Positions 16,005 to 25,660 are shown, counted from the first letter of the stretch. The stretch: 64,000 nt of DNA from Larkinella bovis (GCF_042655385.1 NZ_JBHSMA010000001.1:1612001-1676000), one strand, 5' to 3'. The notes: generated from the sequence alone by a model not told the origin. A program made the numbers and translations.

Positions 16005-18575
16005 TTAAAAATCTTTAAACTGTTCGTACATTTCTTTCAGCTTCGGATCCCGTTCGCTCAGCCGAATGTCTTTCCGCATGGACTTAACACCTTCAATATC
16101 CTGCAGCAACCCGAGAACCTGGTAGGCTCCAAACCGCACGAAATAGGCCGGACTGGTGCGTGCCATCACTTCCAGCATCGGAACTGCCTGCCGCTGCGTA
16201 TCGGAGCCCGAGCGGATCAGGTACTTCCCGAACACCTGCAGGAAGTTGTAGAGGTCCTGCGACTTCATGGTGCCCATTTTGTGGATGAACCAGCTATACC
16301 GACTCGTATCGGTTGAACTGGCGTAGAAATTAGCCACCGCCGTTACAATATCGCCGTTTGGCACATTCTCGAAACGGGCCGCAATCTCGCTGGCATCCCC
16401 CGGTTTTGACAACAGATACGCATCCAGCGCCGACGATACCACGGCATAGGACGTATCGTTCAGGGCTTCCCGAAACAACGGATCATTGACATTATCCGCG
16501 TACGACGCCAGCGTATTGATTCCCTCCTGCCGCACCAGTGACTTGGCATCATTCCGGGCTTTGCTCTGCACGATCCGCTCCACCTCCGCAAATTCGTAGC
16601 CATCGTATTCCGCAAAATTCCCGATGGCCACCTGCCGGATTTTCCAGAACTTGTCGTTCATGGCGTCCATCATCATGTGCCGAACCGTCGAATCGATCAG
16701 ATTGCTTTTGTCCTCGAGCCGGGTAATCGATTCATATTTATCCCGGTAGTTATCGGCATGATAAAACTGAAAAACCAGCTCCGGTTTGTTCTTTTCCTGC
16801 TCCACCGTTCCCACAATCCGGTGGTCGGCATCGAACAGGACCAGATCGGGGCGCTGATCCACCGGGAAGGTCAGTGTCTGTTTGGCCTTGTCAATAACGA
16901 CTTCGTGGGTTTTCTTCTGGCCTTTCACCCACAGATCGACCCTGACCGGCAGCCGGTAAATCGGCGTCCGGGTTGAGTCCTGCTGTTGCAAAACCGTCAA
17001 CTGCACCGAACCCGGCTTGTATTCCTTCTCTACCTTGATGACCGCGTGTCCCGGTTTTAAAAACCACTGATTGAAAAACCAGTTCAGGTCCTGCCCGGTC
17101 ACCTCTTCGAACGCTTCGCGCAGATCGCTCAACTCGGCGGTTTTAAACCGGTGGCGTTTCAGATAAACCGTCAGCGATTCAAAAAAGGCCTCGTCGCCCA
17201 CGATCCGGCGGAGCAGGTGCAACACCCGCCCTCCCTTGGCGTACGAATGGCTGTCGAACATCTGTTCGCGGTCGGTATACTGGTACCGGATCAGCGGCTC
17301 CTGCTTGGTTTCCGATTCGGCAAGGTACTGGTTGAGGTCGTCCAGACCGTGCATGTCGGCCGAGTAAACTCCTTCCTTGTGTTCGCGCCAGAGGTATTCG
17401 GCATAGGTCGCAAACGCTTCGTTCAGCGGCAAATTGGCCCAGGACTCGGCGGTGACCAGGTTGCCAAACCAGTGGTGCGCCAGTTCGTGCGAAATCACAT
17501 CGTCGGAGTTGCCATCAACCAGTTGCCGGCCATCCATCTGGACGGTTTCCCCGTGCACCGTAGCCGAGGTGTTTTCCATGGCCCCGGTCACAAAATCGCG
17601 CACGGCGATCTGGCTGTACTTTTCCCAGACATACGGCACGCCGAATTTCTTCTCGAAAAATTCGACCATTTCGGGCGTCCGGCCAAAAATGGCCCGGGCC
17701 GACGACTCATAAGCCGGCTCGACAAAGTAGCTGATTTCCAGCCCCCCCCGCTCGTTGGTAGCGGGCAGGGAATCTTTCACGTACGCAAAATCTCCGACCG
17801 CTACCATCGCCAGGTACGGCGCGTGGGGAAGGCTCTGCCGCCAGTAATCCGTTCGTGAATTATCCTGATTGAGGGTCGATGACATCAGGCGTCCGTTGGA
17901 AAGGGTCCGGTATTTGTTTTCGACGGTCAGGTAAATTTCCTGCGTCATTTTCTGGTTCGGCGAATCGATCGTCGGAAACCAGCACGAATTGGCTTCAGTT
18001 TCGCCCTGCGTCCAGATCTGGCGCGGTTTGTTGGGTTCGGCACCGTCGTGGTTGATGAAATAGAGTCCTTTGTCTTCCGTAATAGCAACGCTGCCGCCCA
18101 ACGGTCGTTCGTTCGGTTTGGCGATGTACACAATCTGGATGTCGAAGGTGTCGGCGCGGGTATACGTGCGGGGCAGCAGGACGTGAATCTTCTGCCGGTC
18201 GTTGTAGGTATAATTCAGGGTATCAAAAACCGTTTCACCGGTTTGAAGCGTATCAAGCAGATAAACTCCTTTAATCTCAAATCCCTTGGCGTCGACCTCC
18301 AGCGTGTTCTGGGGATAAAAATGCGGTTTAAACCGCAGCCGGGCCACGCCATGAACCCACTGCCGCACCCAGTCGAAGTTCAGATCGAGTCGGGTGTGAA
18401 TCAGGTCGTGGTGCAGCGTTCGGCTCGGGTTATACGCTCCTTGTGAGGTCGTCGGGCCATTTTTCCGGTCGGCATCGCCCCCACGGGTTGTCTGGGCCCA
18501 TGTCCGGTCGCTACCGATAAAAAGGAAAAGGAGTATAACGCTATTTCGGATAAATTTAAACATACTGTTATTCAC
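16005..18575 (-). CDS. Secreted M1-family zinc aminopeptidase
   Basis: 856 residues with a signal peptide (MNNSMFKFIRNSVILLFLFI, cleavage near TWAQTT); MFKF at codon 5 is an alternative start. The M1 catalytic set is complete: exopeptidase motif GAMEN at 331-335, zinc motif HELAHH at 363-368 and the third ligand E386 in NEAFATYAEY. The C-terminal third is a helical repeat region typical of the family. It removes N-terminal amino acids from peptides outside the cytoplasm. It heads a two-gene unit with the DUF1080 gene 34 bases downstream. Confidence 0.93.
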   Translation of the reverse strand: MNNSMFKFIRNSVILLFLFIGSDRTWAQTTRGGDADRKNGPTTSQGAYNPSRTLHHDLIHTRLDLNFDWVRQWVHGVARLRFKPHFYPQNTLEVDAKGFEIKGVYLLDTLQTGETVFDTLNYTYNDRQKIHVLLPRTYTRADTFDIQIVYIAKPNERPLGGSVAITEDKGLYFINHDGAEPNKPRQIWTQGETEANSCWFPTIDSPNQKMTQEIYLTVENKYRTLSNGRLMSSTLNQDNSRTDYWRQSLPHAPYLAMVAVGDFAYVKDSLPATNERGGLEISYFVEPAYESSARAIFGRTPEMVEFFEKKFGVPYVWEKYSQIAVRDFVTGAMENTSATVHGETVQMDGRQLVDGNSDDVISHELAHHWFGNLVTAESWANLPLNEAFATYAEYLWREHKEGVYSADMHGLDDLNQYLAESETKQEPLIRYQYTDREQMFDSHSYAKGGRVLHLLRRIVGDEAFFESLTVYLKRHRFKTAELSDLREAFEEVTGQDLNWFFNQWFLKPGHAVIKVEKEYKPGSVQLTVLQQQDSTRTPIYRLPVRVDLWVKGQKKTHEVVIDKAKQTLTFPVDQRPDLVLFDADHRIVGTVEQEKNKPELVFQFYHADNYRDKYESITRLEDKSNLIDSTVRHMMMDAMNDKFWKIRQVAIGNFAEYDGYEFAEVERIVQSKARNDAKSLVRQEGINTLASYADNVNDPLFREALNDTSYAVVSSALDAYLLSKPGDASEIAARFENVPNGDIVTAVANFYASSTDTSRYSWFIHKMGTMKSQDLYNFLQVFGKYLIRSGSDTQRQAVPMLEVMARTSPAYFVRFGAYQVLGLLQDIEGVKSMRKDIRLSERDPKLKEMYEQFKDF

Positions 18576-18625
18576 TAAGCCTTTTCAAAACGATGCAATT
18601 CGTTTTTTAGTCCGTATGGGTTCAT

Positions 18626-19855
18626 TTACTGCACACTATCCACCGCTTTCGAGACTGCCGCGGCTTTCTGGGCCGGAAACCAGGAGACCAGAATGGTGAC
18701 GACAATGACGATGAGCGTTGTGAGAAGCAGGTCGTTGGTTTCCAGTTTCACGGGATAAGCGTCGATCAGGGAGCTTTCAATTCCCATGGATACAAACCCA
18801 AACCGCTCCTGCAACAAACAGAGCGCAATCCCGAGCACAAGCCCAACAATTGCCCCGATGAAGGCCACGATGGCCCCTTCGAAGAGAAAAATCCGCCGAA
18901 CCAGCGCGGGGGACGCGCCCATGGCGTACAGAATCGCGACGTCGTCCTTCTTTTCAATGGCCAGCATCGATAGTGAGAAAAAGATGTTGACCGAGGCCAC
19001 CAACACCAGAAACGCCAGCGTGACGGTCACAAACAGCTTCTCAATCCGAATCGCCCGGAACAGATCCGGGTTCAGATCGTCCCGGTCTTTGATTAAAACG
19101 GTGGCACCCAACTGTTGTTGCAGCGACTTTTTCAAAACCGCAATATCAACCTCCGGTTTGACCTGTAACTCCAACGAAGATAACTGATTCTGCTGATAGC
19201 CAACCAATTCCCGGACAACCGTAAGCGGTGCCAGGACGTAATCATTGAAATTATCCTCGATGAAAAACACGCCGGATACCGCAAACTCGGCCAGGTTGAA
19301 TGCATCCGGCGACAACGCCGTGTAGGATTTCCGGTTTTGCGGATACCAGAGTTCGAGGGGCGTCAACTGGTCTTCGGGCGAAATCAGCAGGGCGTTCCGA
19401 ACCCCTTCGGCCACCAGGGCGTAGTTAACGCCGTCTTCCTGCAAACGCAGCTTGCCCTCCACCAGCGCCGTATCCAACTGCCGCCGTTGCAGGTACGAAT
19501 TATCGATTCCCTTTACCTTCACCACCGTCTGCCCATCGCGGTAACGCGCCAGGGCGTTGTCTTCGATAACCTGCGTAATGAGATGTACGTCGCCGGTTTT
19601 CCGGATGGTCTGCAGCAGGGCGGGCGAAACCGTCAACCGTTTTCCCTGCGCCGGGGCAATGGTCAAATCCGCTTCAAACGTCTTGAAAATAATCCGGTTC
19701 AGTTCCTCCATCCCATTGAAAACCGACAGTACTACCACCAGCGCCATCGTTCCCACGCCCACACCGAGCATCGACACAATGGAAATCAGGTTAATGAAAC
19801 TACGTTTGCGTTTCGAGAAGAAATACCGACGGGCGATCCAGAGCGGAAGATTCAT
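18626..19855 (-). CDS. ABC transporter permease, LolC/LolE (FtsX) type
   Basis: 409 residues with four membrane helices: one near residues 20-45 (FINLISIVSMLGVGVGTMAL), then a large periplasmic MacB-like domain, then three helices in the last 140 residues. The N-terminal ARRYFFSKRKRSFINLISI block is typical of the lipoprotein-releasing LolC/E branch. It would work with an ATPase (LolD) that is not in the window. Its role in moving lipoproteins to the outer membrane is inferred from the family. It lies 15 bases after rbfA on the same strand. Confidence 0.87.
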   Translation of the reverse strand: MNLPLWIARRYFFSKRKRSFINLISIVSMLGVGVGTMALVVVLSVFNGMEELNRIIFKTFEADLTIAPAQGKRLTVSPALLQTIRKTGDVHLITQVIEDNALARYRDGQTVVKVKGIDNSYLQRRQLDTALVEGKLRLQEDGVNYALVAEGVRNALLISPEDQLTPLELWYPQNRKSYTALSPDAFNLAEFAVSGVFFIEDNFNDYVLAPLTVVRELVGYQQNQLSSLELQVKPEVDIAVLKKSLQQQLGATVLIKDRDDLNPDLFRAIRIEKLFVTVTLAFLVLVASVNIFFSLSMLAIEKKDDVAILYAMGASPALVRRIFLFEGAIVAFIGAIVGLVLGIALCLLQERFGFVSMGIESSLIDAYPVKLETNDLLLTTLIVIVVTILVSWFPAQKAAAVSKAVDSVQ

Positions 19856-19870
19856 AGCAGGGAAGCAACA

Positions 19871-20248
19871 TTAGTCTTCATCGTCTTCTTCCGGCGCGGG
19901 CGGAATCTCGAGATTAGCGAAAAGGGCGTCCATCTTGGCCGCGTATTCGGCCGTATCGTCGAGGTAATAATGCAATTCCGGGATAATCCGAAGCTGATGC
20001 CGAACGCGATCGGCCAGTTGTTGCCGGATGGCCTTCCCCTTTTCCTTGATCAATTCCAGCAGCAATTCCTTATTGGGAGTGGCCAGAAAGCTCAGGTACA
20101 CGCGGGCAATGCTCAGATCCGGCGACACCCGCACGTTCGTCACGGTAATAAAAGCGCCGTTGAACAGGTGTCGACTGTCGCGCTGAAAGATTTCACTCAG
20201 GTCTTTCTGCACCAGCCGTGCTACTTTCTGCTGTCGTTTCGATTCCAT
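19871..20248 (-). CDS. rbfA: Ribosome-binding factor A
   Basis: 125 residues from MESKRQQKVARLVQKDLSEI. The KH-like fold signature of RbfA is clear in FITVTNVRVSPDLSIARVYL and in RVRHQLRIIPELHYYLDDT. The acidic tail EEDDED is usual. RbfA binds the 30S subunit during 16S rRNA 5'-end maturation and cold adaptation. The open frame extends to 20311, but the extra residues are translated from AT-rich intergenic repeat, so the ATG at 20248 is preferred. Confidence 0.93.
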   Translation of the reverse strand: MESKRQQKVARLVQKDLSEIFQRDSRHLFNGAFITVTNVRVSPDLSIARVYLSFLATPNKELLLELIKEKGKAIRQQLADRVRHQLRIIPELHYYLDDTAEYAAKMDALFANLEIPPAPEEDDED

Positions 20249-20259
20249 ATTTTTAATGT

Positions 20260-20325
20260 AATGAATACTGCACAATGAATAAACGTTGGGACAGATCGTT
20301 CTTTTCAGCATTCATTATTCATTGT
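20260..20325. repeat. AT-rich inverted repeat upstream of rbfA
   Basis: ACAATGAATA (20272-20281) is the exact complement of TATTCATTGT (20316-20325). A second, one-mismatch pair lies around it: AATGAATACTG at 20260-20270 against CAGCATTCATT at 20307-20317. Direct copies of ATGAAT/ATTCAT make a small hairpin just upstream of rbfA. Confidence 0.55.
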
Positions 20326-20424
20326 CTACTTCTGCAAATATCCGCCTTTTATTCGACTTCTTACACCGAAAGCGTTAATTTCGTTGTTCCTTTGTATTGA
20401 CTACACGGTAAACCAACTGACCCC

Positions 20425-21852
20425 TTGTTAAGTTTTTTTCGGGTGAATTCCACGCTGCAGGTTATCAGTCTGCTGGCGCTGCTGGTACTGATTCGCATTC
20501 CGTTTCTGCTGTCGGCCCCTCCCCTGCTGATTCCGGAATTAAACTGGATGCTGGTGGGTGAGCAGATGCGCAACGGTAACCTGCTCTACCGCGACATCTG
20601 GGACAGCATCAGTCCGCTTTCCGCCCTGGTTTACTGGCTGATCGATCTGGCGTTCGGTCGTTCGCAACTGGTCTACCACGCAGCCGGCACGGCGGTGGCG
20701 GCTTTGCAGGTATTTTATTTCAACTGGGTGATGAACGTCCGCGACATCTACCCGGACCGCAACTGGATTCCCGGCCTGATTTACGCCCTTTTTCTGAATA
20801 TGTCGTTCGATTGCGGTACGCTATCGCCGGTTTTGCTGTCGACCTCGTTTCTGCTGCTGGCTTTCGGGACGCTGGTTAAACAGATGGACCGGCGCGGGGC
20901 GACGGATGAAGTCTTTGAAATCGGATTTTACATCAGTCTGGCGGCCTTGTTTTACCTGCCGTCGGCCCTCTTTATTCTGTGGGCGTTGATGGCGCTGCTA
21001 CTCTATACGGGAGCCAGTTTCCGGCAACATTCGCTGCTGATCTTCGGCTTTGCCTTCCCGATTCTGCTGACGGTTTTGTATTACTACCTCGCCGACAGTC
21101 TGGACGATTTTAACCGCAACCTGCTGGCGTCGGTTTTCCGGGTCCGGCAGTACGACCTGACCGACTTTCAGACCTTGCTGGCGTCGATGTTTCTGCCGTT
21201 TGCGATGGGAACGCTGGGCCTGCTGAGCCTCTTCCGGCAAACTACCCGGTATGTTAACTTTCAGCAGCGCTGCCAGCAAATCATGATGATCTGGGCCCTG
21301 ACCGCTATGGTTTCCGTGGCCCTGATGCCCTTTCTGGCGCCGATGCTCTTTATCAGCTTTATTCCGGCGCTCGCTTTTTTTGCCTCCTACTATTTTCAGG
21401 GCATCCGCCGGGAATGGATGGCCGAGTTGATTTTCCTGGGTGTGTTTGTCTTCACCCTGCTTATTTTATACCAGGGCACGCTGGCACTGGTTCCCAATCT
21501 GGAAGTCGGGCGGTTGAGTTCGTTGCAGGTCAAAACCTCCCCCATCGACCAGCACATTCGGCAACAAAAAATTCTGGTCATCGGGGAAGATCTCAGTGCC
21601 TACCGGAACAACCAGGCGGCTACCCCTTACCTCAACTGGGATTTAGCCAAGTACGATCTCCGGAATCTGGATAGTTACGAAAGTGTGATCAGTGTTTATG
21701 ATCATTTCCGCAAAGATCCCCCCAACTACATCATCGACAAAGAAAGCGTGATCAAAAAGCTTTTCCAGCGGGCACCGGGTCTGGCGGCTTCCTACGAAAA
21801 AACCGCCCTCGATGGTGTATACCGCCGGAAAGCCGACATCATCAGCAACTGA
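20425..21852 (+). CDS. Polytopic membrane protein, GT-C/DUF6427-like
   Basis: About 475 residues with roughly ten membrane helices. An in-frame stop lies at 20398-20400 and no ATG follows near it, so translation probably begins at TTG 20425 (MLSFFRVNSTLQVISLLALL). The first external loop reads PELNWMLVGEQMRNGNLLYR then DIWDSISPLSAL, a spacing reminiscent of GT-C glycosyltransferases, but the usual acidic DE pair is replaced by PE. This argues for a related non-catalytic or divergent family; Bacteroidota DUF6427 is my best guess. A hydrophilic C-terminal part (LGVFVFTLLIL onward) follows the helices. The 3' end overlaps the convergent rpiB by 11 bases. Confidence 0.7.
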   Translation: MLSFFRVNSTLQVISLLALLVLIRIPFLLSAPPLLIPELNWMLVGEQMRNGNLLYRDIWDSISPLSALVYWLIDLAFGRSQLVYHAAGTAVAALQVFYFNWVMNVRDIYPDRNWIPGLIYALFLNMSFDCGTLSPVLLSTSFLLLAFGTLVKQMDRRGATDEVFEIGFYISLAALFYLPSALFILWALMALLLYTGASFRQHSLLIFGFAFPILLTVLYYYLADSLDDFNRNLLASVFRVRQYDLTDFQTLLASMFLPFAMGTLGLLSLFRQTTRYVNFQQRCQQIMMIWALTAMVSVALMPFLAPMLFISFIPALAFFASYYFQGIRREWMAELIFLGVFVFTLLILYQGTLALVPNLEVGRLSSLQVKTSPIDQHIRQQKILVIGEDLSAYRNNQAATPYLNWDLAKYDLRNLDSYESVISVYDHFRKDPPNYIIDKESVIKKLFQRAPGLAASYEKTALDGVYRRKADIISN

Positions 21853-22276
21853 TCTTCCCGACCCGGGTTTGGTGACGCCCGCCTTCAAATTCCGTATTCA
21901 GGAATTTTTTCACGCACGCCAGGGCTTCTTCGGCGGCTATATAGCGTTCGGGCAAACAGAGGATGTTGGCGTTGTTGTGCTGCCGGGCCAGTTCAGCCAG
22001 TTCCGGTTTCCAGCAGAGAGCCGCCCGAATGCCCTGGTGTTTGTTGGCCGTAATGGCCACCCCGTTGCCACTGCCACACACCAGAATTCCCCAGGTAAAC
22101 TGGCCGGACTCAACGGCACTGGCCACGGGGTGGGCAAAATCGGGATAATCAGCGGAAACCTCCGAATAGGTCCCGAAGTCTTTCGTTGGATAGCCTTCTT
22201 TTTCCAGCCAGGCTACAATTTCCTGCTTATAAGCAAAACCGGCATGGTCGGCACCAACGGCAATTGAGGGTTTCAT
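21842..22276 (-). CDS. rpiB: Ribose 5-phosphate isomerase B
   Basis: 144 residues. It begins MKPSIAVGADHAGFAYKQEI with the RpiB/LacAB substrate-binding D10-H11. The catalytic cysteine is C67 in VCGSGNGVAI, followed by the anion hole GSGNG. The helix NNANILCLPERYI matches the phosphate-binding region. It interconverts ribulose 5-phosphate and ribose 5-phosphate in the pentose phosphate pathway. The 3' end overlaps that of the membrane-protein gene on the opposite strand. Confidence 0.95.
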   Translation of the reverse strand: MKPSIAVGADHAGFAYKQEIVAWLEKEGYPTKDFGTYSEVSADYPDFAHPVASAVESGQFTWGILVCGSGNGVAITANKHQGIRAALCWKPELAELARQHNNANILCLPERYIAAEEALACVKKFLNTEFEGGRHQTRVGKISC

Positions 22277-22604
22277 GCGTTTTTTTTTAACTATTGAAAC
22301 TAAAACGTCTATTTTACGTTATTATGTTCCGGTTCTGCGCTGAGGCTGTCCCGATCGTGAACATGAGTCCGTCAAAATTCGGGACAAAGTAAGCAATCAA
22401 TCAGGCAGCATCAACGCAAATCGTGCGGGAAATTTCACCAACAGGCCCGACGAGAACCGTTTAGTCAATCTTTTTTGGTCATAAAATACCCGCCATTCGC
22501 GAGGAAAAAGGGAGATAACGATTCATAAAGCTGGGCGGAAACAACCGGTTTCCTACCCCTTTTTAAGGCTTTTCCCCTGGTTCCTTCGTCAATCAGTCAG
22601 TTCC
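22277..22604. other. Divergent intergenic region, no gene seen
   Basis: The 328 bases between divergent rpiB and the LOG-family gene contain no convincing reading frame or strong hairpin. They should carry promoters in both directions. A poly-T stretch lies just upstream of rpiB (22279-22290). Confidence 0.35.
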
Positions 22605-23402
22605 ATGGACGCAGAAAAAACAGTACAGCGATCTGAAACCCAGAATGTTTCACAAATTCAGAAAGACCTTCCCAAACGTGACGAATTACTCCTGACACCG
22701 GACGAGCAACGCATCAAAGAAGCGTTTCAGGACCGGAACTGGAATGAGATAAAAATTGCCGACTCCTGGGTTATTTTTAAGGTGATGGCCGAGTTTGTCG
22801 AAGGGTTCGACAAGCTGGCGAAAATTGGGCCCTGCGTGTCGATTTTTGGCTCAGCCCGTACCAAGCCCGACCATCCGTATTACCAGATGGCCGAAGAAAT
22901 TGCGGCTAAACTGGTTAAACACGGTTACGGTGTGATTACCGGCGGTGGCCCCGGCATTATGGAAGCCGGAAACAAAGGGGCTTTTGAGCAGGGCGGCAAA
23001 TCCGTCGGACTCAACATTCACCTCCCGTTCGAGCAGGAAAGCAACATTTATATCGACCCCGACAAAAACATCAATTTCGATTTCTTCTTCGTGCGGAAAG
23101 TCATGTTCGTCAAATACGCGCAGGGATTCATTGCGCTGCCGGGCGGTTTTGGTACCCTGGATGAACTATTCGAATCGCTGACGCTGATCCAGACGAAGAA
23201 AATCGCCCGGTTTCCCATCGTGCTGGTCGGCAAATCGTTCTGGCAGGGTCTGGTCGACTGGATCGAAAACGTTATGCTCGGTCAGGAAAATAACATCAGT
23301 CCCGGCGACATGAAACTGATTTCGCTGGTCGATACCCCCGACGACGCCGTGAAGGCAATCGACGATTTTTACCTGAAGTATCTCCTGAAACCGAACTTCT
23401 AA
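22605..23402 (+). CDS. LOG-family nucleotide 5'-monophosphate phosphoribohydrolase
   Basis: 265 residues. It has the LOG (Lonely Guy, TIGR00730) Rossmann core with both signatures: GGGPGIMEA at 113-121 and PGGFGTLDE at 179-187. These are the nucleotide-binding and catalytic motifs of cytokinin riboside 5'-monophosphate hydrolases, often mis-annotated as lysine decarboxylases. An additional N-terminal polar segment of about 70 residues precedes the core. In bacteria without plant contact the enzyme may release bases from nucleotide monophosphates. It is convergent with the HhH protein gene 18 bases downstream. Confidence 0.88.
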   Translation: MDAEKTVQRSETQNVSQIQKDLPKRDELLLTPDEQRIKEAFQDRNWNEIKIADSWVIFKVMAEFVEGFDKLAKIGPCVSIFGSARTKPDHPYYQMAEEIAAKLVKHGYGVITGGGPGIMEAGNKGAFEQGGKSVGLNIHLPFEQESNIYIDPDKNINFDFFFVRKVMFVKYAQGFIALPGGFGTLDELFESLTLIQTKKIARFPIVLVGKSFWQGLVDWIENVMLGQENNISPGDMKLISLVDTPDDAVKAIDDFYLKYLLKPNF

Positions 23403-23420
23403 CACTGCCCCGGTTTTCGG

Positions 23421-24413
23421 TCAAAACACCAGGTAAGGCGTCAGTTTTTCAATGGTTCGGGCGTCCAGAACCCGGATCGTACGCAGCGCATCCGGCGACG
23501 GATACGGGCCGTGCTGGTTGCGGTAATTGACAATCACTTCGGCCTGGCGTCTCGACAAATAAACATGGCGGTCCAGTTCCTCCACCGTAGCGGTATTGAC
23601 CGCTATTTTTTTGGCCGGTGTCTCCACCCGGCCGTACCGGGTCAGCTCGGCCAGGGCCAGCGAATCGAGGCCAAAAATCTCCGCGTACTGATCCGGGGAA
23701 ACAAAACCGCCCAGAGCCTCCCGAAATTTCAGCACCCGGCTGGCGAGTTTGGACCCAATGCCCCGCAGCTTTTTCAGTTCGGTCGTATCGGCCGTATTAA
23801 TGTCAAACGGTTGCAAAACCGGCCTGGAAAACCGCACCCGGCCCAAAGGCTCCGCTTCAGCACCCGGCGGTTTTTCCCGCGTGGCTTCGGAGGTTGAAAA
23901 CCGTGCTGCCGCCCCAATCGTTGGCCGGTCGGCCACTCCTTGCCCATCCACCCGTATATAAGGTTCCAGTTCAGCGTACAAATCCGGGGAGAAATCGTAG
24001 ATTTTCAGCAAATCGGCTTTTTGCCGAAACCGGCCGCCTTTGGTTCGGTAGCGAATAATCCGTTCGGCCAGCCAGCGGGGGACGCCCAGCCGCTGCCAGC
24101 TTTCGGCATCAATTGTGTTCGGGTTGAAGGAAAACCGCTCTATTTTTCGGGTTTCCCCTACTGGTTCGTCCCGACCTACCGCGTATTCCGGTGCATCACG
24201 CCCGGTTTTTCCGGCTTCCAGCAGCGCTACCAGGCTGTCGAGCTGGCGTTGATCGGACGGGGCCGTATCCGGAATGGAATCCGGCACCCAAAACCGGAAA
24301 AGCATGGGCAACAGCACCAGAAAACCGCTTAAGACCAGCAAGGCAAGCATTCCCCGGGCTTCCCGCTGCGACACGCCAAAATAATCGCGAAATAGGGCAA
24401 TGACCTTTTTCAT
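23421..24413 (-). CDS. ComEA-like helix-hairpin-helix membrane-anchored protein
   Basis: About 330 residues from MKKVIALFRDYFGVSQREAR. One membrane helix lies near residues 22-42 (GMLALLVLSGFLVLLPMLF). Several helix-hairpin-helix DNA-binding motifs follow outside: RFSFNPNTIDAESWQRLGVP, PFDINTADTTELKKLRGIGS and KIAVNTATVEELDRHVYLS. The topology, a membrane anchor with external HhH units, is that of ComEA, the competence receptor that binds incoming DNA. Many Bacteroidota carry such proteins and their role in uptake is not proven. It is relevant to the repeated AAAACCGG octamer reported below. Confidence 0.85.
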   Translation of the reverse strand: MKKVIALFRDYFGVSQREARGMLALLVLSGFLVLLPMLFRFWVPDSIPDTAPSDQRQLDSLVALLEAGKTGRDAPEYAVGRDEPVGETRKIERFSFNPNTIDAESWQRLGVPRWLAERIIRYRTKGGRFRQKADLLKIYDFSPDLYAELEPYIRVDGQGVADRPTIGAAARFSTSEATREKPPGAEAEPLGRVRFSRPVLQPFDINTADTTELKKLRGIGSKLASRVLKFREALGGFVSPDQYAEIFGLDSLALAELTRYGRVETPAKKIAVNTATVEELDRHVYLSRRQAEVIVNYRNQHGPYPSPDALRTIRVLDARTIEKLTPYLVF

Positions 24414-24519
24414 AGGCAGAACCGACACTCAAATTTCCCGGCCCGTGTGCCGGCAGAGCTCCCGGAACCTGTCGGTTAGACGGGGAAGACGGTCGAAAGT
24501 AACCGGTGCTACCACTGGA

Positions 24520-24552
24520 TTTGCAATTTCCCCGGGAAACCTTCTAAATTTA
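24520..24552 (+). promoter_or_regulatory. Bacteroidota-type promoter with palindrome, upstream of DnaJ gene
   Basis: TTTG at 24520-24523 and TAAATTTA at 24545-24552 are separated by 21 bases, close to the Bacteroidota consensus TTTG / TAnnTTTG. The spacer holds the odd palindrome TTTCCC-C-GGGAAA (24527-24539), a possible operator. It drives rightward toward the DnaJ-like gene at 24676. Confidence 0.5.
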
Positions 24553-24675
24553 GCAGCCGGAACCAGTCGGTGGGGTGCATCAACGGCCTGTTCCGGCTGA
24601 ACAAAACCGTACGGGGACCGTTTCGGTAAGGTAATTTCAACGACGATTCCATTCGCCCTTTCGCAGCACAATGCT

Positions 24676-25572
24676 ATGGCCTTTATTGATTATTACCAGG
24701 TTCTCGGTATCGACAAAAGTGCTTCCACCGAGGATGTGAAAAAAGCCTACCGGAAACTGGCCCGGAAATACCATCCGGATTTAAACCCGAACGATAAGGA
24801 AGCCAACACTAAATTTCAGCAGATTAACGAAGCGAATGAAGTGCTGAGCGACCCCGAAAAAAGGAAGAAATACGACCAGTACGGCGAAAACTGGCAACAT
24901 GCCGAATCGTTCGAGCAGGCCCGGCAGTCGGGTCAGTACGCCGGATCGGGCGGACAGCGGTTTTCGGAGGGCGACTTCTCCGGCAGCGATTTTTCAGATT
25001 TCTTCCAGTCTTTCTTCGGTGAGCAGCCCGGTGGCTGGGGGGGCGGCCGCTCAGCCGCGTTTCGGGGGCCGGACTACCGTTCCGAACTGAGCATCAGCCT
25101 CCGCGAAGCCTACCAGACCCACCAGCACACCCTGACGGTCAACGGAAAAAATATCCGGATTACGGTGCCCGCCGGAATTGCAGACGGCCAGGTTATCAAG
25201 CTCAAAGGACAGGGCGGGACGGGCGCAGGTGGCGGCCCGGCGGGCGATTTGTACATTACGTTTGTGGTGACCGACGACCCGGTTTTCAAGCGATTGAATA
25301 ACGACCTGTACCAGACCGTCGAGCTCGATTTGTTCACAGCCGTGTTGGGCGGAGACCTCACCATCGATACACTGGGCGGGAAAGTAAAACTGAAAGTGGC
25401 CCCCGAAACCCAGAACAACACCAAAGTCCGGCTGAAAGGCAAAGGGTTTCCGGTTTACAAACAGGAAGGTCAGTTCGGCGATCTGTATGTGACGTATTCC
25501 ATTAAAATACCGACCGGGCTGACCGACAGACAGAAGGCGTTATTCCGGGAATTATCCCAATCCGTTGATTGA
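24676..25572 (+). CDS. cbpA: DnaJ-like co-chaperone of CbpA type
   Basis: 298 residues. It has a J domain at 1-70 with the HPD tripeptide at 33-35 and the helix AYRKLARKY, followed by a Gly/Ser/Phe-rich linker (FSGSDFSDFFQSFFG, GGWGGGRSA). The two C-terminal beta substrate-binding domains start near YRSELSISLREAY. There is no CxxCxGxG zinc region, so it is type II DnaJ (CbpA) and not DnaJ proper. It stimulates DnaK ATPase and binds unfolded clients. The CbpM-like modulator gene follows 88 bases downstream. Confidence 0.9.
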   Translation: MAFIDYYQVLGIDKSASTEDVKKAYRKLARKYHPDLNPNDKEANTKFQQINEANEVLSDPEKRKKYDQYGENWQHAESFEQARQSGQYAGSGGQRFSEGDFSGSDFSDFFQSFFGEQPGGWGGGRSAAFRGPDYRSELSISLREAYQTHQHTLTVNGKNIRITVPAGIADGQVIKLKGQGGTGAGGGPAGDLYITFVVTDDPVFKRLNNDLYQTVELDLFTAVLGGDLTIDTLGGKVKLKVAPETQNNTKVRLKGKGFPVYKQEGQFGDLYVTYSIKIPTGLTDRQKALFRELSQSVD

Positions 25573-25660
25573 GTTTATGGGCTCCCATTTACGGACAAAC
25601 CCTGACCCTACGACCAGAGCCCTACCCTTAAAAAATTAACCAACTATAAGCCAGCTCGTT

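Noticed and set aside
16005..18575. Frameshift in the M1 aminopeptidase
   Set aside because: The frame is continuous from signal peptide to C-terminus with all catalytic residues present.
24429..24671. Minus-strand open frame of 80 residues upstream of the ComEA-like gene
   Set aside because: It covers the candidate promoter of the DnaJ-like gene and has no family resemblance or start context.
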